Positions 28,856 through 37,435 of a DNA stretch of 64,000 nucleotides are shown in pieces. A program made the position numbers and the translations under genes. This DNA is from Neobacillus sp. CF12 (GTDB taxonomy: Bacteria > Bacillota > Bacilli > Bacillales > Cytobacillaceae): contig NZ_JAUCEU010000007.1 of assembly GCF_030348765.1 (NCBI RefSeq), positions 6,049,501-6,113,500 of the forward strand, read 5' to 3'. The notes under the pieces are model-generated. The model was not told the DNA's origin. It saw only the letters and a list, made by a program, of their open reading frames with translations, and ran no database searches. The stretch's first letter is position 1. The number at the start of each line of letters is the position of its first letter.

Positions 28856-28904
28856 ATTTTACCTTTAAATAATATTTATATAAAATTAAAGATTTTAATT
28901 TGTA
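28856..28904 (-). promoter_or_regulatory. Regulon promoter 2 (minus strand, SDR gene)
   Basis: On the minus strand: perfect palindrome ATTAAAATCTTTAAT (28899-28885), 23 bp, then -10 TAAAAT (28861-28856), 76 bp before the SDR start. It has the same spacing as the other six copies, although it faces the opposite way. Confidence 0.75.
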
Positions 28905-28980
28905 CTTTAGTTAGACTAATATAATATGATGTTGAAATTTTCCATTGTAAATGGAGGTAATATTTAGATATATTAGTATT

Positions 28981-29040
28981 ATTTACATGCAATTTAAAAT
29001 GTTTAATTTTATTTAACTGAAAATTATGAATATAATTAGT
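28981..29040 (+). promoter_or_regulatory. Regulon promoter 3 (dioxygenase 3 / MFS operon)
   Basis: TTTAAAATGTTTAAT at 28993-29007, 23 bp, -10 TATAAT at 29031-29036. The spacer ACTGAAAATTA is shared with promoter 6. Confidence 0.75.
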
Positions 29041-29042
29041 GT

Positions 29043-29231
29043 AATGCCTATTATCACAGTCACAATGCTATTAAAGCGATTCTATGTAAATAAAGGGGGG
29101 AACATCGTTCAATAGAATCAATTGTATCAAGAAGAATGGTAAAAAGAGGGAGTTGCTCTTTTAGTAAGAAACAGCCCGAACATTGTTTACTACAGATAAA
29201 AAGTGTAGTAGAAAAGGAAGGAGGAATATAG
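29043..29231 (+). other. Long untranslated leader before dioxygenase 3
   Basis: About 190 bp lie between promoter 3 and the start codon, much longer than the 57-98 bp of the other regulon members. It contains a ribosome-site-like AAAGGGGGG at 29092-29100 with no open frame of useful length behind it. No riboswitch-like structure could be recognised by eye. Confidence 0.4.
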
Positions 29232-30284
29232 GTGCCGTCCATTTTAAAGGAAAAAATCCAAGGACCAGTAGCGTGGAAAGGTATTGATCTAACCAAAGAT
29301 GATTCATGGATTTATTATCTGTCTGAGAAAACGATTGCGTCTCTTGAAAGCGCTTTATATTTTGTGGAACAAAAGGGTTTAAAAGCACCAGATTTTAAAA
29401 AGGAGGACTTCCCAATTCCTGATCTCTCTGATGAGATCAATTACTTTATTGAAGAGTTAGAAAATGGAAGAGGATTTCTGTTAATTCGTGGATTACCAAT
29501 GGAAAGGTATACGGATGAAGAAGCAAGCATTATTTACTGGGGTCTCGGAGTACATTTGGGTATCCCGGTGACGCAAAACGCAAATGGTGAGTTTTTAGGA
29601 CATGTCGTTGACCAAGGTCTGAACATTAATGATTCCAATGTACGCGGTTACCAAACGAATGCACATCTTCCCTTTCACCCAGATGGATCTGACGTAGTCG
29701 GATTATTAAGTCTTCGAAAGGCTAAATCAGGGGGATTTAGTAGTATTGTAAGTTCAATGGCTGTTTATAATGAAATTCTGGAGAAGTACCCAGAGTACCT
29801 TGAAATTCTTTATCGTCCATACTCCTTGGATCGTCGTGGTGAAGAAGCACCAGGAGAATCTCCAGTATATTCATCACCAGTCTATAGCTATTACAAGGGT
29901 AAATTAAGCTGCAGATATAATCGCGGATATGTCGAATCAGCACAAGCGAAAACAGGTATCCTTTTGTCAGAGGAAGAAATAGAAGCATATAACTTAATGG
30001 ATTCTCTCCTTCATGATGATAACATGCATATCGATATGATGATGGAACCTGGTGATATGCAATTCGTAAATAATTATACTGTTCTTCATTCACGTACTGT
30101 ATATGAAGATTATGAAGAACCCGAACGCAAACGTCATTTATTAAGATTATGGCTTACGATGCCAAATGGGCGAGAAATTGCGCCCGATTTCGCTATGTTT
30201 ATTGATGAAAAAACAGGTAAAGCGGGTCGCGGGGGTATTCCTGTACGTGAAAAAACAGCTGGCGCAATTAGAAACACGAGGTAA
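29232..30284 (+). CDS. TauD/TfdA-like Fe(II)/2-oxoglutarate dioxygenase, paralogue 3
   Basis: 350 aa from a GTG start with AAGGAGGAA just upstream. Facial triad His149-X-Asp151 (FHPDGSD) and the distal His in VLHSRT; RHLLRLW supplies the arginine. Very similar to paralogue 1 over the full length, including the C-terminal GKAGRGGIPVREKTAG. It has its own regulon promoter and precedes the transporter gene. Confidence 0.88.
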   Translation: MPSILKEKIQGPVAWKGIDLTKDDSWIYYLSEKTIASLESALYFVEQKGLKAPDFKKEDFPIPDLSDEINYFIEELENGRGFLLIRGLPMERYTDEEASIIYWGLGVHLGIPVTQNANGEFLGHVVDQGLNINDSNVRGYQTNAHLPFHPDGSDVVGLLSLRKAKSGGFSSIVSSMAVYNEILEKYPEYLEILYRPYSLDRRGEEAPGESPVYSSPVYSYYKGKLSCRYNRGYVESAQAKTGILLSEEEIEAYNLMDSLLHDDNMHIDMMMEPGDMQFVNNYTVLHSRTVYEDYEEPERKRHLLRLWLTMPNGREIAPDFAMFIDEKTGKAGRGGIPVREKTAGAIRNTR

Positions 30285-30439
30285 TGGTTTTAATAAATAT
30301 CAGGTGTTTAAACATAGAAGATTTACCTTTACAAACCTTTTCATAAGAAGACGAATGGTTTCATGTTGATGGGAGAGCCTTGCAGATTTTTACGAAAAGA
30401 TGTTCTTTAATTAGTAGAAAAGAAGGGGAGAATTTTACA

Positions 30440-31729
30440 TTGAAAACACCAAAATATTCTTGGATTATATTATTAATTCTAGTTGCTTCCGGAATGGTCA
30501 ACCAAGTTGATAAAATTATCATCGGTCTAGTTTCTGTTCCCTTAATGAAAGAATTACAGTTAAGTCCTTCACAATGGGGAGTTGTTGGAAGCTCATTCTT
30601 TTGGTTCTTTACCATATCCTCTTTAATTATTGGGGGGATGGCCGATTCCAAAAACACGAAAAAAATGTTTACTTGGATCATGGTTGTATGGTTGGCTGTT
30701 CAATTTACCACACCTTTTGTTTCCAGTCTGTCTTTATTAATGTTTTCAAGAATGATCTTGGGAGCAGGAGAAGGTCCAGCGATTGCTATATCAACTTCTA
30801 TAATAGGAAAATGGTTCCCTAAACACAGACATGGTATAGGCTTTGGCGCTGTTCTCTTTGGAGCAACAATCGGGCCAGCAATTGCTTCTCCATTATTAAT
30901 CTCCTTGATCAATCAATATGGATGGAGATCTGCTTTTATAACAATGGGAATTGTTGGATTTATTGTTCTTGTTTTATGGATGATTTTCGGAAAAGAAAGC
31001 CCAAAAGAAATCGGGTTGCCTACATTTGAACAAGAGGATAAGAACTCATTCATCCCTACTAAAGTTTCTTGGCGTGAGTTTCTTCCGCATCTTTTTTCTA
31101 AAAATTTTATTTTTACCGTTTTGTGTGCAGGTTGTGCCTATTGGTTACTGTCTGTTCAAGCCGTTTGGTTTCCAGCCTACTTTACCAAAATTCAACATTT
31201 TGATGGAAAAATATTAAAAATGGCAGTGTCTTTGCCTTTTCTCTTCGCTGCCATTTGCCAAATTGGATTTGCCTTGATTTCAGATCGGCTTTATCGCAAA
31301 ACAGGAGATATTCGAAAAGCACGAGTAAATCTTGCAGGTATTTCAATGGTGCTATCCGCAATTTGTTTATATCTTGGAAGTGTCATGAATTCAAGTGCAA
31401 TGTCCATCTTGTTCTTCATCCTCGCTCCTGGTTTTGCGATTGTTATTCTATCACTCGCACCCGCCATGTTAATGGATTTCTTTTCTACCAAAAACATTGG
31501 AAAAGCACAAGGGACATATGTTGCTCTTTCTAGTTCAACAAGTATTATTGCTCCAGTTATATTCGGGAATTTTATCGAAAATTCAGGAACTGAGGCAATT
31601 GGATATGGTTATGGCTTCCTAGTAACTGCATTGGTTATGTTTGTTTTCGGATTATTGTTTTGGGCCATTGTACGTCCTGCCAAGCAAACTGACACAACGA
31701 TAAATGTAGAGGAACAAGTGATTATATAA
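30440..31729 (+). CDS. MFS transporter (ACS/anion-cation symporter-like)
   Basis: 429 aa from the TTG at 30440, chosen because AAGGGGAG lies 9 bp upstream and the product then begins MKTPKYSWIILLILVAS; an in-frame upstream TTG at 30380 lacks a ribosome site. Twelve predicted membrane segments, MFS loop GGMADSKNTKK after segment 2 and RMILGAGEGPA in segment 4, as in organic-anion transporters. It probably imports the substrate of the island. Confidence 0.88.
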   Translation: MKTPKYSWIILLILVASGMVNQVDKIIIGLVSVPLMKELQLSPSQWGVVGSSFFWFFTISSLIIGGMADSKNTKKMFTWIMVVWLAVQFTTPFVSSLSLLMFSRMILGAGEGPAIAISTSIIGKWFPKHRHGIGFGAVLFGATIGPAIASPLLISLINQYGWRSAFITMGIVGFIVLVLWMIFGKESPKEIGLPTFEQEDKNSFIPTKVSWREFLPHLFSKNFIFTVLCAGCAYWLLSVQAVWFPAYFTKIQHFDGKILKMAVSLPFLFAAICQIGFALISDRLYRKTGDIRKARVNLAGISMVLSAICLYLGSVMNSSAMSILFFILAPGFAIVILSLAPAMLMDFFSTKNIGKAQGTYVALSSSTSIIAPVIFGNFIENSGTEAIGYGYGFLVTALVMFVFGLLFWAIVRPAKQTDTTINVEEQVII

Positions 31730-31760
31730 AAAGTATGTTTTAATCGGGGAGGGAAAGAAA

Positions 31761-31934
31761 ATGTGTAAAAATAAAAAGGCCGTTGATGGAATGGATTGTT
31801 GTGTAGATTGTCATGAAGAATTAGCCATTATGGAGCGAAATCGCAGTAACTGCTGGAATTGTCAGGATAAAATATCTGAGACTTACGCTGATGATCATGT
31901 TGATGAGGATGATAGAGTTAAATCGGTTGTATGA
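31761..31934 (+). CDS. Small cysteine-rich protein, putative zinc ribbon (57 aa)
   Basis: A short open frame begins with ATG 31761, 8 bp after GGGGAGGG, and ends at TGA 31932-31934. The product contains C..., CCVDCHEE and CWNCQD, i.e. paired CxxC motifs that could bind zinc, and an acidic tail. It lies 31 bp after the MFS stop, in the same operon. No family was recognised. Confidence 0.65.
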   Translation: MCKNKKAVDGMDCCVDCHEELAIMERNRSNCWNCQDKISETYADDHVDEDDRVKSVV

Positions 31935-32060
31935 TAGAAAATGAATTTATGATATTTAGCAACAATTCTATACATAAGTACCGACTATTGGCATCTTGTT
32001 GGTGTGTGTAGAAATGGAATAATAAAATGGATGAAGCCATGGCGAATGGCTGCACGATTA

Positions 32061-32098
32061 AAAGGGCCTCCAATAATGGAGGTCCTTGATTATTTTTT
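32061..32098 (+). terminator. Terminator after the small Cys-rich gene
   Basis: AAGGGCCTCCA / TGGAGGTCCTT stem with AATA loop followed by GATTATTTTTT. Confidence 0.85.
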
Positions 32099-32130
32099 AT
32101 TCCTAGGGTTTTGAATATAAGTAATAATTA

Positions 32131-32185
32131 CTTACAAATTAGAATTTTTAATTTTATATAATTATTACTTATGAGTATATTATTA
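32131..32185 (+). promoter_or_regulatory. Regulon promoter 4 (scoAB)
   Basis: ATTAGAATTTTTAAT at 32138-32152, 23 bp, -10 TATATT at 32176-32181, then 63 bp to the scoA start. Confidence 0.75.
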
Positions 32186-32244
32186 TTATAATATTAAAAT
32201 TATTACAAATAGCTAAAATTTTAATGATGTAAGGAGTGAAAAGA

Positions 32245-32967
32245 TTGGCTGGTAAAGGTAAGAGAATCACAGAGTTTAATGAAGCGATTCAAGATATTCA
32301 AGATGGTGCAACCATCATTGTTGGCGGGTTCGGACTATCGGGAATTCCCGAGAATCTGATCCTGGCGTTAGTGGAAAAGGGTACAAAGGACTTAACGATT
32401 GTTAGTAACAATTGTGGGGTCGATGATTGGGGACTGGGTCTTCTCCTGGCAAATAAGCAGATTAAGAAAATGGTAGCAAGCTATGTGGGGGAGAACAAGA
32501 TCTTTGAAAAGCAATTTTTAAGTGAAGAATTGGAAGTAGAGCTTGTTCCCCAGGGGACACTGGCTGAAAGAATTCGGGCAGGAGGAGCTGGCATCCCTGG
32601 ATTCTATACGCCGACCGGCGTTGGTACCCAGATTGCGGAGGGCAAAGAACTTCGACATTTTAATGGGAGACCACATATTCTTGAAAAAGGGATTATAGGT
32701 GATTTTGCATTTGTGAAGGCATGGAGAGGCGACTTGTTAGGAAATCTAGTTTACCGGAAAACAGCGCGCAATTTTAATCCACTCGCTGCAACGGCAGGAA
32801 GGGTTACAATTGCAGAGGTGGAGCAAATGGTTGAAGTGGGTAATCTTGATCCGGATGAGATTCATACTCCTGGGATTTATGTCCAAAGGATATTGGAAGG
32901 AAAGAATTATGTGAAAAGAATTGAACGCCGTACCGTCATACCTACTAAAATCACCATTGAAGGGTAA
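32245..32967 (+). CDS. scoA: 3-oxoacid CoA-transferase subunit A
   Basis: 240 aa from TTG 32245, with AAGGAGTG 6 bp before it; a GTG nine bases earlier lies inside that ribosome site. Family blocks: [45 protein letters not shown] and [11 protein letters not shown]. With subunit B it transfers CoA from succinyl-CoA (or another acyl-CoA) to a 3-oxoacid. In this island it may activate a 3-oxoacid intermediate or recycle CoA. Confidence 0.9.
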   Translation: MAGKGKRITEFNEAIQDIQDGATIIVGGFGLSGIPENLILALVEKGTKDLTIVSNNCGVDDWGLGLLLANKQIKKMVASYVGENKIFEKQFLSEELEVELVPQGTLAERIRAGGAGIPGFYTPTGVGTQIAEGKELRHFNGRPHILEKGIIGDFAFVKAWRGDLLGNLVYRKTARNFNPLAATAGRVTIAEVEQMVEVGNLDPDEIHTPGIYVQRILEGKNYVKRIERRTVIPTKITIEG

Positions 32968-33011
32968 TACCTGAAAAAATTACAAAGCAGTTTTTCTAGG
33001 GGGAATATATT

Positions 33012-33686
33012 GTGATGGATACCAGGACAAAAATCATTAAGCGTGCGGTTCAAGAGATTCAAAATGGAATGAATGTAAATCTGGGAATTGGAATACCTAC
33101 GTTACTCGCGAACGAAATCCCGAGTGATGTTCATGTATTATTACAATCAGAAAATGGCTTGCTTGGGATCGGACCATATCCGGTTGAAGGGATGGAGGAC
33201 CCTGACCTTATAAACGCAGGGAAGGAAACGGTTACTGCTGTAATCGGTGGATCGTTCTTTGATAGTGCAGAGTCTTTTGCCATGATTCGAGGAGGACATA
33301 TTGATTTGGCCATCCTTGGTGGTATGGAGGTATCTGAACAAGGGGACTTGGCAAATTGGATGATCCCTGGAAAAATGATCAAGGGTATGGGAGGAGCGAT
33401 GGATCTTGTCCATGGTGCCAAAAGAGTTGTCGTCATAATGGAACACACCAATAAATACAATGAATCGAAGATCAAAAATAGTTGTACTCTTCCATTGACG
33501 GGGCAAAAGGTTGTCCATCGATTGATTACGGATTTGGCTGTGTTCGATTTTACAACTGAGGGCATGATTCTTATGGAAACTCAAGAAGGTGTTACAATTA
33601 ATGAAGTTATTGAAAAGACGGAGGCTTCCTTTACAATCAGTCCTAATCTGTATTGTGTTAAAGGGATCTACAAAAGGCTTCGATAA
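33012..33686 (+). CDS. scoB: 3-oxoacid CoA-transferase subunit B
   Basis: 224 aa, GTG start immediately followed by ATG; AGGGGG upstream fits the GTG. Catalytic glutamate Glu47 in QSENGLLG, then GGSFFDSAESFAMIRGGH and LANWMIPGK as in ScoB/AtoA. It forms the heteromeric CoA-transferase with the gene 44 bp upstream. Confidence 0.9.
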   Translation: MMDTRTKIIKRAVQEIQNGMNVNLGIGIPTLLANEIPSDVHVLLQSENGLLGIGPYPVEGMEDPDLINAGKETVTAVIGGSFFDSAESFAMIRGGHIDLAILGGMEVSEQGDLANWMIPGKMIKGMGGAMDLVHGAKRVVVIMEHTNKYNESKIKNSCTLPLTGQKVVHRLITDLAVFDFTTEGMILMETQEGVTINEVIEKTEASFTISPNLYCVKGIYKRLR

Positions 33687-33721
33687 CAATTTAAAAGAGA
33701 TATACTAATAGATTCATTTAA

Positions 33722-33768
33722 AAAGAGAAGCACTAAGGCCATTTTGGACGAAATTGCTTCTCTTTATT
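33722..33768. terminator. Bidirectional terminator between scoB and the convergent LysR gene
   Basis: AAAGAGAAGCA / TGCTTCTCTTT with a 20-bp loop and T-rich flank. Confidence 0.8.
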
Positions 33769-33772
33769 TGTC

Positions 33773-34678
33773 TTAACTTTTAATAATTTCAGATTTTAGA
33801 TAATGAATATATTTGTTGGCAAAATTGGATAAATGTTTATTTTCCGATCGAACTAACCCTAAAGAAATATTTACAGTGCTATGGTTCACCATATCAACCG
33901 GAATAATATCACCATTAATGACAGAGGGGTAATTTTTCATTACGAAATCAGGAGCAAATGAAATGGCCAGATTTTCTCTGACGGCCTGGAGAACACCATC
34001 CATATTATTGGATGTGAATAATATTTTCAAGGGCTTATATTTGTTAAAGAAATCTTGCACAAAATACTGCATAAATTCACCATTATAAGTGACGAGAGTT
34101 TGATCAAGTATATCATTTGGAGTTATGGTACCTAAGAATGCTAAAGGTGAATGCTTTGAAACATATACTTTCTGCTTCCCTTCAATGAGTGCTTCAAAAG
34201 CTATTCCTTCCATGTTTACGTTCAAATCCGTTGAATATGTAATTAGACCGAAATCAGTTTTATGTTGTCGAACATCTTCAATTACAGTAGAGCCACTTTT
34301 TTCTGCAACCTCTAAATTTACATGTGGATAATCATGACTAAACGCAGCTATAGCTTTTACTAGGAAAGTCATCAATCCTGGTAATGAAGATATTTTTAGT
34401 TCCCCAAATTCAGTCGAAGTAAGAAAATTGGCTGTCTCTTTTATTTCATCAAGTTTTTTCTGTACTTCGTAGGCAAGCTTTAGAATAATTCTGCCTTCAT
34501 CGGTTGGGACAGCACCGTGTCCCCGCGAACGTTTAAGAATCTTAAGCCCTAACTCATTTTCTAGGTTGGTAATAGACTGGCTGATCGTGGATTGAGTCAC
34601 ATGAAGATTCTGTGCTGCTATAGATAGAGAATTGTATTTTGCTACTTCAACAATATAGAGGAATTGTTCAATGTTCAT
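33773..34678 (-). CDS. LysR-family regulator, candidate controller of the catabolic regulon
   Basis: 301 aa, AAAGGGGTCC upstream of its ATG. HTH: MNIEQFLYIVEVAKYNSLSI, AAQNLHVTQSTISQSITNLE; effector domain follows. It is divergent from an SDR gene, and the shared 141-bp gap contains regulon promoter 5, the classic location of a LysR operator. It is the only regulator inside the island, so it is the best candidate for the protein that binds the seven palindromes (inference). Confidence 0.85.
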   Translation of the reverse strand: MNIEQFLYIVEVAKYNSLSIAAQNLHVTQSTISQSITNLENELGLKILKRSRGHGAVPTDEGRIILKLAYEVQKKLDEIKETANFLTSTEFGELKISSLPGLMTFLVKAIAAFSHDYPHVNLEVAEKSGSTVIEDVRQHKTDFGLITYSTDLNVNMEGIAFEALIEGKQKVYVSKHSPLAFLGTITPNDILDQTLVTYNGEFMQYFVQDFFNKYKPLKILFTSNNMDGVLQAVRENLAISFAPDFVMKNYPSVINGDIIPVDMVNHSTVNISLGLVRSENKHLSNFANKYIHYLKSEIIKS

Positions 34679-34704
34679 GGCTGGACCCCTTTTAAATATT
34701 AATC

Positions 34705-34766
34705 ATACTTATTTACACATTAAAATATTTAATTTTATTTCATTATAATTTATTAGTATAATCAAT
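34705..34766 (+). promoter_or_regulatory. Regulon promoter 5 (SDR 2; divergent from LysR)
   Basis: Perfect palindrome ATTAAAATATTTAAT at 34719-34733, 23 bp, -10 TATAAT at 34757-34762 (inside AGTATAATCAAT, also found at promoter 7). Confidence 0.8.
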
Positions 34767-34819
34767 ATCAATAAGATTTTAAAATCTTTGAATATTCTAA
34801 ACTCAAGGGGGAATATAAA

Positions 34820-35608
34820 ATGTCATTAATACAATTGTTTGATTTAACAGGACAGACAGCAATCGTTACCGGTGGCGGAAGCGGGCTAGGGCGTGTAATG
34901 GCACTGGCTTTGGCAGAGGCAGGTGCAAACGTTGTAGTCTGTTCACGTCGTATAGAGGTTTGCGAAGAAGTTGTGAAAGAAATAAGAGCACTTGGAAGAC
35001 AAGCACTTGCTCTTGCGGTGGATGTAACAAATCCTGAATCTGTTGTTCAAGGTTTGGAGAAAGCGGTTTCTCAATTTGGGAAAATTGGAATTTTAGTCAA
35101 CAGCAGCGGAACGGTTTTTGAAACTCCTGCTACTGAAATGCCCTTAAAACAATGGCAAGCTATGCTTGATACAAATGTGACTGGTACATTCTTGATGTGT
35201 CAGGCTGTAGGAAAGCACATGATTGAAAACGCATACGGAAAAATCATTAACATTTCTTCTAGTATTGGTTTTAAAGGCGTTGATCCAGAAGCAGTAGATT
35301 CTGTAGGGTATACAACAAGTAAGGGTGCAGTTATGACTTTGACAAAGGATCTTGCAGTTAAGTGGGGTCGTCATGGAGTGTATGTGAATTCTATCGCTCC
35401 TGGAGTTTTCACTACTGGAATGAATAACCCAGAAATACCGGGAACACTTGTACACAAAGCAGGTCCTTTCATTGCTTCCCAAGTTCCAGTTAGAAGGTTA
35501 GGAAGTGATAATGACTTAGTAGGTGCGCTCCTTTACTTTGCTTCAGCAGCATCTAATTATTGTACCGGACAAATATTGGTTCTTGATGGGGGACTTGGGG
35601 CTAAGTAA
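34820..35608 (+). CDS. SDR-family NAD(P)-dependent oxidoreductase (classical)
   Basis: 262 aa, AAGGGGGAAT site. Glycine motif TGGGSGLG, NSSG, and catalytic Ser plus YTTSK, ending GQILVLDGGLGAK. Resembles gluconate 5-dehydrogenase / 3-oxoacyl reductase-type SDRs. In this setting it could oxidise a 3-hydroxyacyl-CoA or an alcohol made by the dioxygenases; the substrate is not readable. Confidence 0.88.
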   Translation: MSLIQLFDLTGQTAIVTGGGSGLGRVMALALAEAGANVVVCSRRIEVCEEVVKEIRALGRQALALAVDVTNPESVVQGLEKAVSQFGKIGILVNSSGTVFETPATEMPLKQWQAMLDTNVTGTFLMCQAVGKHMIENAYGKIINISSSIGFKGVDPEAVDSVGYTTSKGAVMTLTKDLAVKWGRHGVYVNSIAPGVFTTGMNNPEIPGTLVHKAGPFIASQVPVRRLGSDNDLVGALLYFASAASNYCTGQILVLDGGLGAK

Positions 35609-35644
35609 TTTTCATCTAAATAACGGGCTGTGTAAATTAATCAA

Positions 35645-35703
35645 ACTTAATTGCAAATAAAAAATGTTAATTTTACTTAGCTGAAAATTAAAAATATACT
35701 GAG
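35645..35703 (+). promoter_or_regulatory. Regulon promoter 6 (cupin gene), weaker palindrome
   Basis: ATAAAAAATGTTAAT at 35657-35671, 23 bp, -10 TATACT at 35695-35700. It aligns without gaps to promoter 3 over about 45 bp (both contain CTGAAAATTA). Confidence 0.65.
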
Positions 35704-35798
35704 ATTAATAAATTCGAAAAAGTTAATTAGCTGATTGTTTAATGTAAGCGTTAACAGAATGTGAATTTATAAAATAAACATTGGAAGAGGGGATTTTA

Positions 35799-36275
35799 GT
35801 GAGTAATACAAAAAATGTACAAGCACCAGTAGCATATCATGCAGGAAATGTTAATGTAGATGAATTGCCTTGGGTTCCTTATTTTGGAGAAGCGAAATTT
35901 AAATTGCTTAAAGTCAACCCTGTGACAGGACAGAATATTACCTTATTATATGTACCTGCGAAAATGCAGCTTCCGGCCCATTTTCATCCTGGACAAGTCA
36001 TTGTTTATACCGTACAAGGGTCTTGGAGATATCTAGAGGAGTCTTGGATCTCCAAACCTGGCGACATGGTTTTTGAACCTGCTGGCTCCACACATACACC
36101 TTCAGCTGTAGGGGATGAAGACGTTATTACCTTCAATATTGTGGAAGGAACATTAGACTATCTGGGTGAGAATGGAGAAATTATTGCACGAGATAACTGG
36201 GAATCATTCCTGAAAAGATACCTTGACTATTGCGAGGCTGAAGGAATTGAACCAGTTGATGTGACTGCGTTTTAA
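35799..36275 (+). CDS. Cupin, 2,4'-dihydroxyacetophenone dioxygenase-like
   Basis: 158 aa from GTG 35799, 7 bp after AGAGGGG; a TTG at 35781 would overlap that ribosome site. Cupin metal motifs HFHPGQVIVYTVQGSW (two His, possible Gln) and KPGDMVFEPAGSTHTP (third His). The overall pattern, starting with VAYHAGNVNVDELPWVPYFG, fits the 2,4'-dihydroxyacetophenone dioxygenase family, iron enzymes that cleave a carbon-carbon bond next to an aryl ketone. Actual activity here is unproven. It has its own promoter and terminator. Confidence 0.8.
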   Translation: MSNTKNVQAPVAYHAGNVNVDELPWVPYFGEAKFKLLKVNPVTGQNITLLYVPAKMQLPAHFHPGQVIVYTVQGSWRYLEESWISKPGDMVFEPAGSTHTPSAVGDEDVITFNIVEGTLDYLGENGEIIARDNWESFLKRYLDYCEAEGIEPVDVTAF

Positions 36276-36290
36276 TAAATAAATCGGTAA

Positions 36291-36340
36291 TAAAAAGAGA
36301 AGCCTTGTGTCTAAGTGACGAAGAGGCTTCTCTTTTATTA
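36291..36340 (+). terminator. Terminator after the cupin gene
   Basis: AAAAAGAGAAGCCT / AGGCTTCTCTTTT stem followed by ATTA. Confidence 0.85.
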
Positions 36341-36408
36341 TGCGTAACTCTTATTAATTTCAGGAATTTAGAAAAATTGATAGTTTTCACTATCTATATA
36401 TTAGAAAT

Positions 36409-36468
36409 ACTTACTTATATATTAAAATGTTTAATTTTATTTAATTTATACTAATGAGTATAATCAAT
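36409..36468 (+). promoter_or_regulatory. Regulon promoter 7 (SDR 3 and downstream beta-oxidation/PHA operon)
   Basis: Perfect palindrome ATTAAAATGTTTAAT at 36421-36435, 23 bp, -10 TATAAT at 36459-36464, 60 bp before the SDR start. Confidence 0.8.
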
Positions 36469-36524
36469 AATATAATAATATTTATAAATTTTAGAATATT
36501 CAAACCGTAAGGGGGTAAAAACAT

Positions 36525-37307
36525 ATGCCAACAGAATCAGTTTTGATTACAGGCGCTACTAAAGGGATCGGTTTGGAATTCGCAAAAGTTTTCGCAGACC
36601 ATCGCTATAACTTGGTATTAGTTGCCAGGGACGCAACGTTGTTGGAACAACAAGCTGAGATTTTACAAAAGGATTATGGAGTTCAAGTAAATACTTTTGC
36701 CGGTGACTTAAGCAGCCAAGCAACAGTAGAGAACTTGCATCGGTACTTGAAAAACGAAGGAATCAACATCGAAATTTTGATTAATAATGCCGGGGCTGGC
36801 GGATTAGGGTTAATGACGGAATTGGATATTAAGAAAGAATTGGAATGCCTGCAGCTTAACATGATTTCACTAACGTATTTAACCAGACTTATAGCGGGTG
36901 AAATGGTTAAACGAAAACAAGGTAAAATTTTAAATGTGGCTTCAACGGCGGCCTTTCAGCCAACTCCAGGGATGTCGATGTATGGGGCAAGCAAATCGTA
37001 CGTCTTAACCTTTTCAGAAGCGATTGCGGAAGAATTAAAAGGAACCGGAGTTCATGTTAGTGTATTATGTCCCCCTTCAACCAAAACACCGCTCACGGAA
37101 GGATTGGCCGCAACAGGAACAAAAATTTTCATTAAGAACTTGATGGACCCAGAAGCAGTTGCCAAGTACGGCTTTGCAGGGTTAATGAAGAATAAAACAG
37201 TAATCATTCCAGGCTTTAAAAATAAAATTATGGCTAAATCAGTGGGACTGCTGCCAAGGAAGTGGGTAACCATCTATACCCGAAAGATGATCGAGCAAAA
37301 AGTGTAA
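36525..37307 (+). CDS. SDR-family oxidoreductase (YqjQ/DltE-like)
   Basis: 260 aa, AAGGGGG site. GATKGIGLEFAK nucleotide motif, NNAGAGG, and catalytic S...MYGASK followed by PPSTKTPLTEG. Shorter-loop SDRs of this type act on varied acyl or aldehyde substrates. It leads the block that continues with the acyl-CoA dehydrogenase, although a weak terminator lies between. Confidence 0.85.
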   Translation: MPTESVLITGATKGIGLEFAKVFADHRYNLVLVARDATLLEQQAEILQKDYGVQVNTFAGDLSSQATVENLHRYLKNEGINIEILINNAGAGGLGLMTELDIKKELECLQLNMISLTYLTRLIAGEMVKRKQGKILNVASTAAFQPTPGMSMYGASKSYVLTFSEAIAEELKGTGVHVSVLCPPSTKTPLTEGLAATGTKIFIKNLMDPEAVAKYGFAGLMKNKTVIIPGFKNKIMAKSVGLLPRKWVTIYTRKMIEQKV

Positions 37308-37320
37308 ATAGCGATTTAAT

Positions 37321-37347
37321 TCCCATCCTTGAAAGGGTGGGAGTTTT
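37321..37347 (+). terminator. Possible attenuating terminator between SDR 3 and the acyl-CoA dehydrogenase
   Basis: TCCCATCCTT / AGGGTGGGA with GAA loop followed by GTTTTT. The downstream genes have no regulon palindrome of their own, so read-through or an unseen promoter is needed. Confidence 0.65.
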
Positions 37348-37435
37348 TACAGCTATCTTCGCAATGAGCAATCGCTCGCTCAACTTACTCAGGACGGAAT
37401 AGGATGCACAAAATATATTAAAGAGGGGTCTAACA

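Noticed and set aside
33131..33689. Long minus-strand frames opposite scoB
   Set aside because: Shadows of a real coding gene; no ribosome site, no recognisable motifs, and the plus-strand ScoB motifs are unambiguous.
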